Positions 28,769 through 36,125 of a DNA stretch of 48,073 nt are shown one piece after another. The notes beneath the pieces are model-generated. The model was not told the DNA's origin, did no database searches, and saw only the letters and a program-made list of their open reading frames with translations. Where the stretch lies: positions 1-48,073 of the forward strand of contig NZ_ALJG01000359.1 of assembly GCF_000286315.1 (NCBI RefSeq). The letters are read 5' to 3'. Made by a program: the position numbers and the translations under genes. Within the stretch, counting starts at the first letter, position 1. Every line of letters starts with the position of its first letter. This DNA is from Paenisporosarcina sp. TG20 (GTDB lineage: Bacteria; Bacillota; Bacilli; Bacillales_A; Planococcaceae).

Positions 28769-30361
28769 ATGATTGAAATAAATAATCCATATAGTCGTAG
28801 ACGGTTTACATTAAAAGAGAAATTCCAAAGAAAATTCACTGATTTGGCTGTTCCTTTAATTAAGAAGATTCCTCTAATGGAGGATTGGAACGATAAACCT
28901 AAATATGTTCCCCAGTTTTTGAGTCAACTGAGACAAAGTGCTGAATACTGGAACAGAGACAAATGGACAAACTCTAAACCAACAAACGTTGACGTAGACT
29001 TATTATCTTTATATGTTTCAGAATATATTCCTATTGAGAATGTGGATAAATTAAATAAAGGCTTAAAGAAAGTATATAAAGTATTTGCACCAAAGAGGTT
29101 TAACACAAATGATATTTCTCGTATTGATGACTTTTGCAATGAAGTTAAGCAAAGTATTCATGGGGGAAGTTGGAGTAACTTTGGTTTTCTTGAAGTGGGA
29201 GAAGAATCCGATTTATCTGGATTTGCAAAGCAATTACAAGTTCACGGCACTCATGTTTCTTCTTCTTCGATTATTTTACAATTTATCATCACTCCCTCTG
29301 ACAATTTTGTTAGCGAATATAAAAAACTTGTTGAGAGTAACGTGGAAGATGAGACAGTTTTAACTCCTTCATTTAAAAGATTTTTTTCCTTTTGGGGTTC
29401 AAGAACAAATCCAGGTTCAAGAGTTAAAGAACGACTTATAGAGGACTTATTGTTGGAGTTAAAATGGAGAACCTTAATAGAAATGAGTAAATATTTTGAT
29501 ATGTACTTCACAAGTAATAAATTAGTTCCTCCAAGCATTGAAGTATACAAGGTAAAACAGACTTCTTGTAAATTCAAATATGAGGAAAATGAGCAAAGAA
29601 ATCAATTTTGGGAATCAATCGGATTAATCGATTTTCATTTCCATGAAATATCAAAAGATGGATATTGGCAATTGTTTTCAAGTGAGAGAAACCAACATCT
29701 AGATAGTTCTGTCAAAATCACGTGTAATTCTGAAATACCAAGAGAAGCAATGTTTCATTCTCTCGATTTTCAAATGGTTTATTACGTACAGGGTTTTTCC
29801 ATGAACTTGCTGCCAATATTAGTAATGAGAAATTATGTAATAGACTTGAGTAAACAAATTTCAATTCGTCAAAAGGACACCTTCACCTCTATAAAAAAAG
29901 CAAAACCGAAATATCAAAAGTTGATAAACATTAGATATGAGTTGGAACAAAACATACATATCCTTAAGCGCTTCAAAAATGAAATGGGTGAAAGTGAATT
30001 TGGACGACTTAAGAAGAAAATTATGAATAGCATAAGTGATTTTGAACCATCTAGACCAAATTTTTCAGATAAATTGTGGGCTGAAATCATTGTAGATAAT
30101 ACAATTTTCTTAATAGATAAAACATATAACCACTCCCAAAACTTCGCGAAAATTATAGATGATACTGTAAGACTACTTGAGATAAAAACAAATAATTCTT
30201 TACGTAAAAGAACATTTTGGTTAACAATAGTTACTGTAATTTTATCTTTAGTTGCAACCTTATTCGCAGGTTATTCATTATACTTCCAACTAAGTATAGA
30301 AAGTCAAAATTTAATAATCGGAATATTTTATTCAATAAAAAATTTATTCGGTGTGTTATGA
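28769..30361 (+). CDS. Uncharacterised 530-residue protein with C-terminal membrane anchor
   Basis: I do not recognise a family. It is the only plus-strand gene of the island. The first ~370 residues are soluble, charged and mixed alpha/beta. Residues ~385-480 are strongly helical with many Lys/Glu (possible coiled coil: KYQKLINIRYELEQNIHILKRFKNEMG). One clear transmembrane helix (FWLTIVTVILSLVATLFAGYS, about 486-506) is followed by a second hydrophobic stretch near the end. A long soluble sensor followed by a membrane-embedded C-terminus occurs in some abortive-infection effectors and in CorA-like proteins, but neither is proven. A GGGG site precedes the ATG. The orientation opposite to all neighbours suggests it was acquired separately. 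Confidence 0.6.
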   Translation: MIEINNPYSRRRFTLKEKFQRKFTDLAVPLIKKIPLMEDWNDKPKYVPQFLSQLRQSAEYWNRDKWTNSKPTNVDVDLLSLYVSEYIPIENVDKLNKGLKKVYKVFAPKRFNTNDISRIDDFCNEVKQSIHGGSWSNFGFLEVGEESDLSGFAKQLQVHGTHVSSSSIILQFIITPSDNFVSEYKKLVESNVEDETVLTPSFKRFFSFWGSRTNPGSRVKERLIEDLLLELKWRTLIEMSKYFDMYFTSNKLVPPSIEVYKVKQTSCKFKYEENEQRNQFWESIGLIDFHFHEISKDGYWQLFSSERNQHLDSSVKITCNSEIPREAMFHSLDFQMVYYVQGFSMNLLPILVMRNYVIDLSKQISIRQKDTFTSIKKAKPKYQKLINIRYELEQNIHILKRFKNEMGESEFGRLKKKIMNSISDFEPSRPNFSDKLWAEIIVDNTIFLIDKTYNHSQNFAKIIDDTVRLLEIKTNNSLRKRTFWLTIVTVILSLVATLFAGYSLYFQLSIESQNLIIGIFYSIKNLFGVL

Positions 30362-30620
30362 CTTGGAGGGAAAGTATATTTATTGTTTGCACTCCTGACG
30401 ACCAGTTAACTACCCGTTAACTTCTGGTACAGTGTTTAAATACATTCCTTGACAATAACAAGAGCCAAATTCGAAGTACTAGTTAAAGTTATAATGGTTC
30501 AATAACAATTCATGAATGATACATTTTGTTGTAGCAGACAAAATAAAAGAAGGGTTTTATTAGTATGTGGAACGATATTATCAATTACGTCCCACATCCA
30601 ATCACCCGCTCCAATATACG
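30362..30620. other. Spacer between two convergent genes
   Basis: No gene supported. It contains an AGTTAAC/GTTAACT inverted repeat (30404-30410 and 30416-30422) just after the plus-strand gene, without a T tract, so at best a weak terminator. Confidence 0.4.
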
Positions 30621-30651
30621 AAAAGGGAGAGCCTCAATTAAGAGACCCTCC
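30621..30651 (-). terminator. Terminator of the winged-helix protein gene
   Basis: On the minus strand a 10-bp stem with two G-U pairs (arms 30642-30651 and 30626-30635, 6-nt loop) is followed by TTTT, 13 bp after the gene stop at 30664. Confidence 0.7.
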
Positions 30652-30663
30652 TCAGAGTGTTAC

Positions 30664-31419
30664 TTACTCTACTCCTACAACTGGCTTAATATCTTCTAAC
30701 TTATAATATGTTTCTGTTTCTCGTATTGCCTCAGAAGTAATCAACTTTTTATGGTTGTATCTGCCATAGAAGTTCTTATTCTTCTTAGCATGAACCTTGA
30801 TTGTAATGCAAAATAACACTTTAGCTTCATGCAAATATCTTACATATTTCATAACTGTTCGTCTATCTAGTCCTGTAATTTTTGCGAGTAACTCAATAGT
30901 TGCCCACACAGACTTATGCTCCATGCTCGAATTATGATAGTAAAACAAGTGTGATACGATCGCCATGTAAACTATGAATAACTTTGACTTATGTTTCGAT
31001 TGCATTGTTACTATCTTTTCAATATCAGTTTCAAATACCTTTACAAAGCTATTTTCGTTCATTTCAGAGGGTTTGATAAAATAAGTCTGAGCGGGCTTTA
31101 GGTTTGTTGCAATGTATATCTTGGCTCTGTCTGTGTAAACAGTAATGTATTTCATAGCATGTAATCGAATGATGCTCTCTCTTACCTTCTGACTAGCTTC
31201 TTTATTCTTGAAATTAATGCCCATTATATTCATCAAATCATTGATGTTAGTTATAGCTGTTTTAGTAAAGTTATTAGCCAATGACTTAATGATTGCTAAA
31301 TGGCATATATCTAGGTCTCTGCCTTCGTAAAAATACTCATTCAATAGGCTTTTGGGAAACATGATAAATGATTCTTTACTTTCTTCGATTATTGATTTTG
31401 GTAGTTCTGACTCTGACAC
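30664..31419 (-). CDS. Winged-helix DNA-binding protein, possible replication initiator
   Basis: The 251-residue soluble protein has ESFIMFPKSLLNEYFYEG near the N-terminus, followed by two helix-turn-helix-like regions: ITNINDLMNIMGINFKNKEASQKVRESIIRL (about 60-90) and SVWATIELLAKITGLDRRTVMKYVRYLHEAKVLF (about 170-205). Two winged-helix domains after an FxxFPK-type N-terminus is the layout of several plasmid and phage replication initiators, but I cannot assign a named Rep family, and a transcription regulator remains possible. It begins with GTG, 9 nt after AAAGGA. The iteron-like repeats at 31641-31738 lie 220 bp upstream, which supports a replication or autoregulatory role. Confidence 0.55.
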   Translation of the reverse strand: MSESELPKSIIEESKESFIMFPKSLLNEYFYEGRDLDICHLAIIKSLANNFTKTAITNINDLMNIMGINFKNKEASQKVRESIIRLHAMKYITVYTDRAKIYIATNLKPAQTYFIKPSEMNENSFVKVFETDIEKIVTMQSKHKSKLFIVYMAIVSHLFYYHNSSMEHKSVWATIELLAKITGLDRRTVMKYVRYLHEAKVLFCITIKVHAKKNKNFYGRYNHKKLITSEAIRETETYYKLEDIKPVVGVE

Positions 31420-31465
31420 AATATATTATCCTTTTCTTTCAGCAAAATGATAGCACTATGCTAAC

Positions 31466-31486
31466 CATGACTTGCTGAGGGTCATG
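31466..31486. promoter_or_regulatory. CATGAC/GTCATG inverted repeat upstream of the winged-helix gene
   Basis: Perfect 6-bp arms around 9 bp, 47 bp upstream of the GTG start. It could be an operator of that gene. No more can be said. Confidence 0.25.
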
Positions 31487-31575
31487 TATCCACCACACTC
31501 CTTTCTATTTATTTGATATTTACAGGTTCATGTAAAGGTGCGGGAGAGGAAGCATTGCGCCCGACCCCGCTCCTA

Positions 31576-31626
31576 TTTATATCTTCTTAATCTTCTTCTT
31601 TCTTCTTCTTTCTTCTCTCTTCTTAC
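31576..31626. repeat. Polypyrimidine TTCTTC tract
   Basis: About 50 bases of nearly pure C/T on the plus strand with repeated CTTCTT units. It lies between the winged-helix gene and the iteron-like repeats. Such strand-asymmetric tracts are common beside replication origins, but function here is unproven. Confidence 0.45.
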
Positions 31627-31640
31627 AGTATCGTTTCCCA

Positions 31641-31738
31641 CCCTTTTTTAGGGGAGTATGTGAACACAATCTCCTTTAATTTAAGGGGGGTTATGTTTAA
31701 CCTCTAGAACTGACCCCCTTATTTTAGGGGAGTTCGTG
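31641..31738. repeat. Three iteron-like imperfect repeats
   Basis: Three copies of CC(C)TT-AT-TTTAGGGGAGT--GTG lie at 31641-31662, 31673-31697 and 31716-31738. Each is itself an imperfect inverted repeat (CCCTT...AAGGG or TAGGGG). Between copies 2 and 3 lies a small GGTTA/TAACC hairpin. They sit in a 530-bp gene-free stretch (31420-31949) upstream of the winged-helix gene, a layout seen for plasmid-type origins and for operators. Confidence 0.5.
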
Positions 31739-31949
31739 TTTTTGGGTTTCTCGGAACTAATTATTCTTTCATGCTCAAAACCTACTATTGAAGCAATACA
31801 CTAACATGCCTTCTATCCAGTAACATCAATCGGTTGAGCATGATTTTGTTGATTATTACATTTTCATCACAAATAATTTATGCTGTTTTCTTTTTCCTTG
31901 GATTTAGAGTTTTCTTAATTTGACTCGTTTTGCAATAGTTTGATAAATG

Positions 31950-32462
31950 TTATTGCTTATTTGCAAGTGCCTCATCAAGCCGTTTATAGGATACTTTCCC
32001 CCGCCATTTACGGAACAGATATTCTCTCATCTCAATGAATGTTACTTCTCGGTTGGCTTTTAATACAACTTGTCCAATTACTTTTTGAATTGAATGGTTT
32101 TGATATCTTGGATTCTCTTCGATATTGAACAGCGGTATCCAGTCTTGTATGAAACTTGCTTCTTTTTCCTTAAGATGCCGCTTTCGTTCCTTCTTATCCA
32201 TAACATGAGTATCAATTGGTTGAAATGCTACCATGATACTATCTGATTCAGACTCAATTAACTCTAATATGTTTGGATTATTGTATCCCTCTCGTTTATC
32301 TTTTTGATACTGCATCATCCTCCTGTATAGGTCGGTTGCTTCACCTACATATAGCAGTTCCTTCGGATTATGTGAACGATACCAAAAGTACAACCCGCTT
32401 TCCTTTGTTAGTTGTGATTGATATTTTTCGATTTCATTCCAATTACATTTGATTATATCCAT
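31950..32462 (-). CDS. GIY-YIG family endonuclease
   Basis: The 170-residue protein has the GIY-YIG core: SGLYFWYRS then LLYVGEATDLYRRMMQY (GLY...YVG strands with the catalytic Tyr, and the Arg of the YRR helix). EASFIQDWIPLFNIEEN carries the metal-binding Glu and conserved Asn. The C-terminal ~60 residues (GQVVLKANREVTFIEMREYLF) may be a small DNA-binding part. Relatives act as homing, repair or restriction nucleases. I prefer the ATG at 32462. A TTG at 32477 is in frame, and neither has a clear ribosome site. The 5' leader contains hairpins, and a structured RNA is encoded about 200 bp upstream on the same strand. Confidence 0.8.
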   Translation of the reverse strand: MDIIKCNWNEIEKYQSQLTKESGLYFWYRSHNPKELLYVGEATDLYRRMMQYQKDKREGYNNPNILELIESESDSIMVAFQPIDTHVMDKKERKRHLKEKEASFIQDWIPLFNIEENPRYQNHSIQKVIGQVVLKANREVTFIEMREYLFRKWRGKVSYKRLDEALANKQ

Positions 32463-32488
32463 TTTAATTTTAGACAATCTAAGTTCCC

Positions 32489-32515
32489 GCTTTCGTTATG
32501 GATTAACATAACGAT
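32489..32515 (-). promoter_or_regulatory. Hairpin in the GIY-YIG leader
   Basis: CGTTATG and CATAACG form a perfect 7-bp stem with a 6-nt loop about 30-50 bp before the start codon. No T tract follows, so it is not a terminator. It may affect translation of a gene that lacks a visible ribosome site. Confidence 0.35.
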
Positions 32516-32661
32516 AGCCGCCTTAAGCTGATTCCCCTGTTTTAGCTTGGGTCTTCATTGACTAGTTATTAATAGTATTTCTCTAGTTTCTCCTAAGTTT
32601 TAACCCTCCTTTGCTATTGAATTACTAATTTGATTTGTCTTAGCCGCTCCTTAGAAAACAC

Positions 32662-32823
32662 AAAAAAGGAGTGAACCCCACACAACCCAACCTCGTAAGA
32701 ATGCACACTTGTCCCTGTCCAATATAGGCATGAATTAGCCTAACTCTATGAATACTAGTACTTCATAGGTGTTCAGAATATAAGTGTGCCTCTAATGAGG
32801 CGGTTGCATGTAGGTTCACTCCT
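32662..32823 (-). ncRNA. Candidate structured RNA closed by a long terminator-like stem
   Basis: On the minus strand an 11-bp stem (AGGAGTGAACC at 32813-32823 with GGTTCACTCCT at 32667-32677) encloses ~135 nt and is followed by a U6 tract. Inside are an 8-bp long-range helix (GCACACTT 32703-32710 with AAGTGTGC 32782-32789), hairpins at 32788-32801 (GCCTC/GAGGC), 32746-32768 (CTATGAA/TTCATAG) and 32725-32742 (TAGGC/GCCTA). No reading frame explains the region. Five nested or adjacent perfect helices plus a T tract point to a folded transcript. I cannot match it to a known RNA family. It is followed by the GIY-YIG gene. Confidence 0.55.
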
Positions 32824-32875
32824 AATATAGTTTATTTGTTTGATGATATATTGATTTTTAATAGTTATGTATACC

Positions 32876-32904
32876 ATTGTAATACTATTAACTTTGTAAT
32901 GCAA
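32876..32904 (-). promoter_or_regulatory. Putative promoter of the structured RNA
   Basis: TTGCAT (32899-32904), 17 bp, TACAAT (32876-32881) on the minus strand. Transcription would begin about 45 nt before the 11-bp stem. The region from 32905 to 33245 is AT-rich, contains two TATCGATA palindromes (near 33058 and 33111), and I see no gene in it. Confidence 0.45.
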
Positions 32905-33245
32905 TAGAAATTGATAAATTACATTTATTTACCATATTTGAATGTTCTCCTGTTCTGCCTCCATGTATGCGTATAACGGAGATGTATCGAGATTAGATTA
33001 TAAACACTGGGAATTGGTGTCTTATACTAACAATAATGCAGTATAATATCCGTCTCGTATCGATATTTTTTACAGCGTGTTGGTGTGGATTGATGTGCTA
33101 CCTAACTAGTATCGATAAATATAACGACAAAAACGGTATTGACACTTTAACCAACAGGTCACAAGGTCTACTTTCAAGTATTTATTGTTGCTTATTGCTG
33201 TTGTTAAAGAAAAATTAACATAGTGTTTGAAACTAGTTGCTAGTA

Positions 33246-34226
33246 TCACACCGATTCTAGCTTGAAAGTATTTCTTAGGATGTTTTCTATATCTTTTTGG
33301 TCAAGGTAACTTATTCTAACCAAGTTTATATTATTCTTAGCAGTATATTCGTCCTTAACCTTATCATGATACTGCTGAGTTTCTAGGTCATGTTCTTCGT
33401 GTATCTGTTTATCATGGAATTCTCCATCATACTCAAGTAGAAGTTTAAGATTTCCATCTTCGTTATATATTGCAAAATCAAACCTAAGTTCCTTACCTTT
33501 AACACCTAATAAGTCGTCAAATGTGTATTCCCTTTCAAACGATATTTTATATGTTTGTAAAAATATTCGTATTCGTCTAGCGCCTTTACTTTCATTACAT
33601 AAAGGACATCTCTGTCCATTGAGGAAATTATTGGGCTTAATATACCATGTATGGTTATTACATGAATCGTTAATGTGTCCAATTTCAACTTTAGTGTGGT
33701 TGTTAGAATAGCTACTACTTAATACTCTATATTCCTCACCTGTTAATCTAAAAACTTCTTCTTTAAATTTTTCTAAGCTTTTTCTTTTATCATTGGCTCT
33801 CTTCCTATAAGAACATTTCGGACAGCGCCTATTAAGTAGAAACTTGTGAGGCGTAACAGGATATTCATAACCACATGATTCATTATTGTGTCTCATTTTC
33901 ACCTTATTTCCTGTTCCGTTGTAACTACTTAAAACTGTATACTCGTTACGAACAAGATGAAATACTTCTTCGATAAATTGTTCATGAGTTTTTGTTGTTT
34001 TTTCGTGACTTCGTTTATATCTACATTTTGTACATCTCCGTCCATTTAGAAAATGTGCTGGAGTCATTAGAAATCCCTCAGAGAATCCTTCTGGGCAAGT
34101 CTCATCATTATGCTTGAATCTAATTCTTGTATGAGAGTCAATAAACTGTTCAATTACTATGTATTCATTTCCAGTTAAATCAAGTACCTGCTGAACAAAC
34201 TCTTTATGAGTCTTTTTTTTAGTCAT
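33246..34226 (-). CDS. Three-repeat zinc-ribbon protein with C-terminal Vsr-like nuclease
   Basis: Intact paralogue of the gene at 24876-26626. Three ~65-residue repeats (THKEFVQQVLDLTGNEYIVIEQF..., THEQFIEEVFHLVRNEYTVLSSY..., SLEKFKEEVFRLTGEEYRVLSSS...) each carry a His-x4-Cys pair and a CxxC (RRCTKC, RRCPKC, QRCPLC), a likely zinc site. Then comes the nuclease-like domain: ESKGARRIRIFLQTYKISF, LRFDFAIYNEDG, LLLEYDGEFHDKQ and NINLVRISYLD, with the D...ExD motif of Vsr-like enzymes. Shorter forms are known in phages and mobile elements, often near homing endonucleases. The start is the ATG at 34226, 5 nt after GGAGG. Stand-alone on the minus strand between the structured-RNA region and small island genes. 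Confidence 0.75.
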   Translation of the reverse strand: MTKKKTHKEFVQQVLDLTGNEYIVIEQFIDSHTRIRFKHNDETCPEGFSEGFLMTPAHFLNGRRCTKCRYKRSHEKTTKTHEQFIEEVFHLVRNEYTVLSSYNGTGNKVKMRHNNESCGYEYPVTPHKFLLNRRCPKCSYRKRANDKRKSLEKFKEEVFRLTGEEYRVLSSSYSNNHTKVEIGHINDSCNNHTWYIKPNNFLNGQRCPLCNESKGARRIRIFLQTYKISFEREYTFDDLLGVKGKELRFDFAIYNEDGNLKLLLEYDGEFHDKQIHEEHDLETQQYHDKVKDEYTAKNNINLVRISYLDQKDIENILRNTFKLESV

Positions 34227-34425
34227 AATTACCTCCAATTACTTATCCGTATCTTTAAATCATATTACTATTATAATATTTTCTAGTCAATTACTTTTCG
34301 GAAGATTCTGTGTATTCGTAACACAGTAATACACTGGACCTTAGATAATAAAATTAGGATTAATACTAATCATTTTCTAACAAAATCAATCTTACTTGAA
34401 ATACTTTTTACCTAATTTAGCAAGT

Positions 34426-34452
34426 AAAAAAGAGCAGCCTCATAGCTACTCT
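34426..34452 (-). terminator. Terminator overlapping the stop codon of the 91-residue gene
   Basis: AGAGTAGC/GCTGCTCT stem (one G-U pair; arms 34445-34452 and 34431-34438) followed by six T on the minus strand. The stop codon of the gene at 34446-34721 lies inside the stem. Confidence 0.7.
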
Positions 34453-34721
34453 TTTAATCCTTCTTGATATATTTTTCTCATTATAGTCCAAAATCCACGT
34501 TCTCTGATTCGTTTCGTAGCAGTGCCTCTCGTATTCATTAATAACACCTCAGACTCTTCCCAAGAGTTATCAGTTATTACAACCAACCATTTTCCATCCA
34601 AACATTCACCAAGGTAGGCACGAATAAACCCGAATGAGTTGTTTTCTTCTTTTTGAGCACTTGACCATACTTTATTGACCTTGTATTTGTTCATTAATTC
34701 ACTTGAAATCACATAGAGCAC
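34446..34721 (-). CDS. Small uncharacterised protein (91 residues)
   Basis: Family not recognised. The protein is soluble, with a beta-rich middle (GFIRAYLGECLDGKWLVVITDNSWEESEVLLM) and a basic C-terminus (RGTATKRIRERGFWTIMRKIY). The coding-like composition, GAAGAAGAGG ribosome region and a terminator fused to its stop support a real gene. It sits between the three-repeat nuclease and the integrase-linked small gene. Its size and basic end would suit a small DNA-binding or accessory protein, but there is no proof. Confidence 0.5.
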   Translation of the reverse strand: MLYVISSELMNKYKVNKVWSSAQKEENNSFGFIRAYLGECLDGKWLVVITDNSWEESEVLLMNTRGTATKRIRERGFWTIMRKIYQEGLKE

Positions 34722-34817
34722 CTCTTCTTCTTACAATACTATATTATTTGGAAGTACAGAATAAAGAAACCCCATAAACAACTTGAATTTATGAGGTAAG
34801 TATAGTGCTTTTCTATT

Positions 34818-35003
34818 CTAACCGATACTATTCTCAAATTTAGGATTGTAAACGGTCATCTCCATTTTTTCTCCTGTTGCTGTTACTATTGTGACATTGC
34901 AATAAGAATTGTCCTTAAATAATTCGTTCATTTTTTCGAATTTATCTGATTGAATTGGAAGTTCACTACTAAAGGTTGCCATTATATTCTTCTTCATTTG
35001 CAT
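34818..35003 (-). CDS. Small uncharacterised protein coupled to integrase (61 residues)
   Basis: Starts 1 bp after the integrase stop, so it is probably translated by coupling. There is no clear Shine-Dalgarno sequence of its own. An internal ATG at residue 8 could also be the start. Composition: acidic middle (SDKFEKMNELFKDNSY) and a beta-like end (CNVTIVTATGEKMEMTVYN). Excisionases are often this size and lie beside int, but this protein lacks the basic winged-helix look of Xis, so I do not assign that role. Confidence 0.5.
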   Translation of the reverse strand: MQMKKNIMATFSSELPIQSDKFEKMNELFKDNSYCNVTIVTATGEKMEMTVYNPKFENSIG

Positions 35004-35004
35004 C

Positions 35005-35973
35005 TTACAAAAAGTCCCTTAAACTAGTAGCCACTTCTTCAATATCTAAATCTAAATATTGCGTTGTTACGGCTAAATCTGAGTGACCTAGTGCCTTTGA
35101 GATAAGTGCAATGCTTGCACCCTTGTCTAATAGGCTCTTAGCGTATCCTCTGCGTATAGCGTGTGCGTTGATATTCTCAAAGCCGTAACGCTTGGCATAT
35201 TTGCATAACTGTTTTGTTATAGCATTACTAGATGATTTACTATCGTTAATTTGCAAGCCGTTCTGAGTGATGAAGATATTCGTGTTATCAGTATTATAGT
35301 AATCACGAATTTTATCGTTTTGCTTAATCAATACTTTATACAGGTCTGCTAGTTCTTGGTCTATAGGTAGCTTTAAAAATTTATGATTCTTTAAAATCGA
35401 GCCGTCTAAGTTGAAGCATAGGTTTTGGAAGTCAATGTGTCTCTCCTTCAACTCACCTACTGTTCGAATACGAATACCTGTCTTGTACATTGTCAGAATC
35501 GCTACAGTGTCCCGAAAGCCGATAAACGTGTTCTTGTCTATGAGTGATAGTAAAGCTTCAATATCGCTTTCCTTAGCACCTTTTTTAACTTCCTTATCAA
35601 TCTTGATGTGAATGCTACTCCAGAACTTTTGTTTAATCCAACCGTTGTTATGGAACTTACTTAATACAGCCTTAATGGATTTCAAACGTATTAGCTTAGT
35701 TTGATTAGAAACATCTATTGAATCTAAGTAATTGTAAATACTGTCTGTTTTAATATCCTCTACATATTCCAGTTTATTAAACTTTATAAACTGATTAATA
35801 ATATAGTCGTAGCTTTCAATTGTTCTGATTCGGTTTCCTGCGATTCGCATTTGCTGATAAATGGTTTCTAATGCTTGTGGAATAGGTGTCCCGCTTCTTT
35901 TTATTTCTTTTGTTTTTGTAGCAATGTTAACTTCTTCTGTTTGAATGGAAAAAATACCATGTTTTCTGCCCAT
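35005..35973 (-). CDS. int: Tyrosine recombinase, integrase of the island
   Basis: The 322-residue site-specific recombinase has an N-terminal SAM-like core-binding domain (~30-130, TIESYDYIINQFIKF). The catalytic domain has the first Arg in TGIRIRTV (~168), the HxxR box HAIRRGYAKSLL (~271-274), ALGHSDLAVTTQYL with the second His (~297) and the nucleophile Tyr (~306). It lies immediately inside the ssrA-proximal attachment site and is transcribed away from ssrA in the same direction, the usual layout for tmRNA-targeting islands. It should catalyse integration at, and with an excisionase excision from, the 99-bp repeats. Its AGGAGG site is 8 nt before the ATG but lies inside a terminator hairpin. 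Confidence 0.93.
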   Translation of the reverse strand: MGRKHGIFSIQTEEVNIATKTKEIKRSGTPIPQALETIYQQMRIAGNRIRTIESYDYIINQFIKFNKLEYVEDIKTDSIYNYLDSIDVSNQTKLIRLKSIKAVLSKFHNNGWIKQKFWSSIHIKIDKEVKKGAKESDIEALLSLIDKNTFIGFRDTVAILTMYKTGIRIRTVGELKERHIDFQNLCFNLDGSILKNHKFLKLPIDQELADLYKVLIKQNDKIRDYYNTDNTNIFITQNGLQINDSKSSSNAITKQLCKYAKRYGFENINAHAIRRGYAKSLLDKGASIALISKALGHSDLAVTTQYLDLDIEEVATSLRDFL

Positions 35974-35975
35974 AC

Positions 35976-36008
35976 AAAAAACCTCCTAATTTTAATAAAT
36001 TAGAAGGT
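35976..36008 (-). terminator. Terminator between ssrA and int that contains the int ribosome binding site
   Basis: Minus-strand stem of 10 bp (ACCTTCTAAT at 35999-36008 with ATTAGGAGGT at 35981-35990, one G-U pair, 8-nt loop) followed by TTTTTT. The right arm contains AGGAGG, positioned 8 nt before the int ATG. It can end ssrA transcripts, and in longer transcripts it would hide the int ribosome site. Confidence 0.8.
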
Positions 36009-36038
36009 CAATTGTCGCAAATTCGTTAGGGTGTTTAT

Positions 36039-36082
36039 TAGGGAGTTTCCTCCCTAGTTCAACTCCCGTTCAAACTCCCTAG
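36039..36082. repeat. GGGAG repeat cluster at the right end of the island (candidate arm sites)
   Basis: Read on the minus strand there are three successive units: GGGAGTTTGAAC, GGGAGTTGAAC and TAGGGAGGAAAC. They are enclosed by a perfect 10-bp inverted repeat (TAGGGAGTTT at 36039-36048, AAACTCCCTA at 36072-36081). CTAGGGAG also occurs near the left end at 18321. Binding by Int, Xis or a repressor is inferred from position. Confidence 0.45.
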
Positions 36083-36125
36083 TGTAACAAACCATTGATA
36101 TGACTGTGTTTAGCAGCCATTTTTC

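Noticed and set aside
31641..31738. Repeats considered as a CRISPR array
   Set aside because: Only three imperfect copies with spacers of 10-20 bp and no cas genes in the window.
33036..33218. Plus-strand 60-codon frame with hydrophobic stretches, toxin-like at first sight
   Set aside because: No ribosome binding site, cysteine-rich random-looking composition, and no antitoxin-like partner.
34818..35003. Small gene after int called as excisionase
   Set aside because: Right size and place, but the sequence is not basic and shows no winged-helix pattern, so it is left as unknown.
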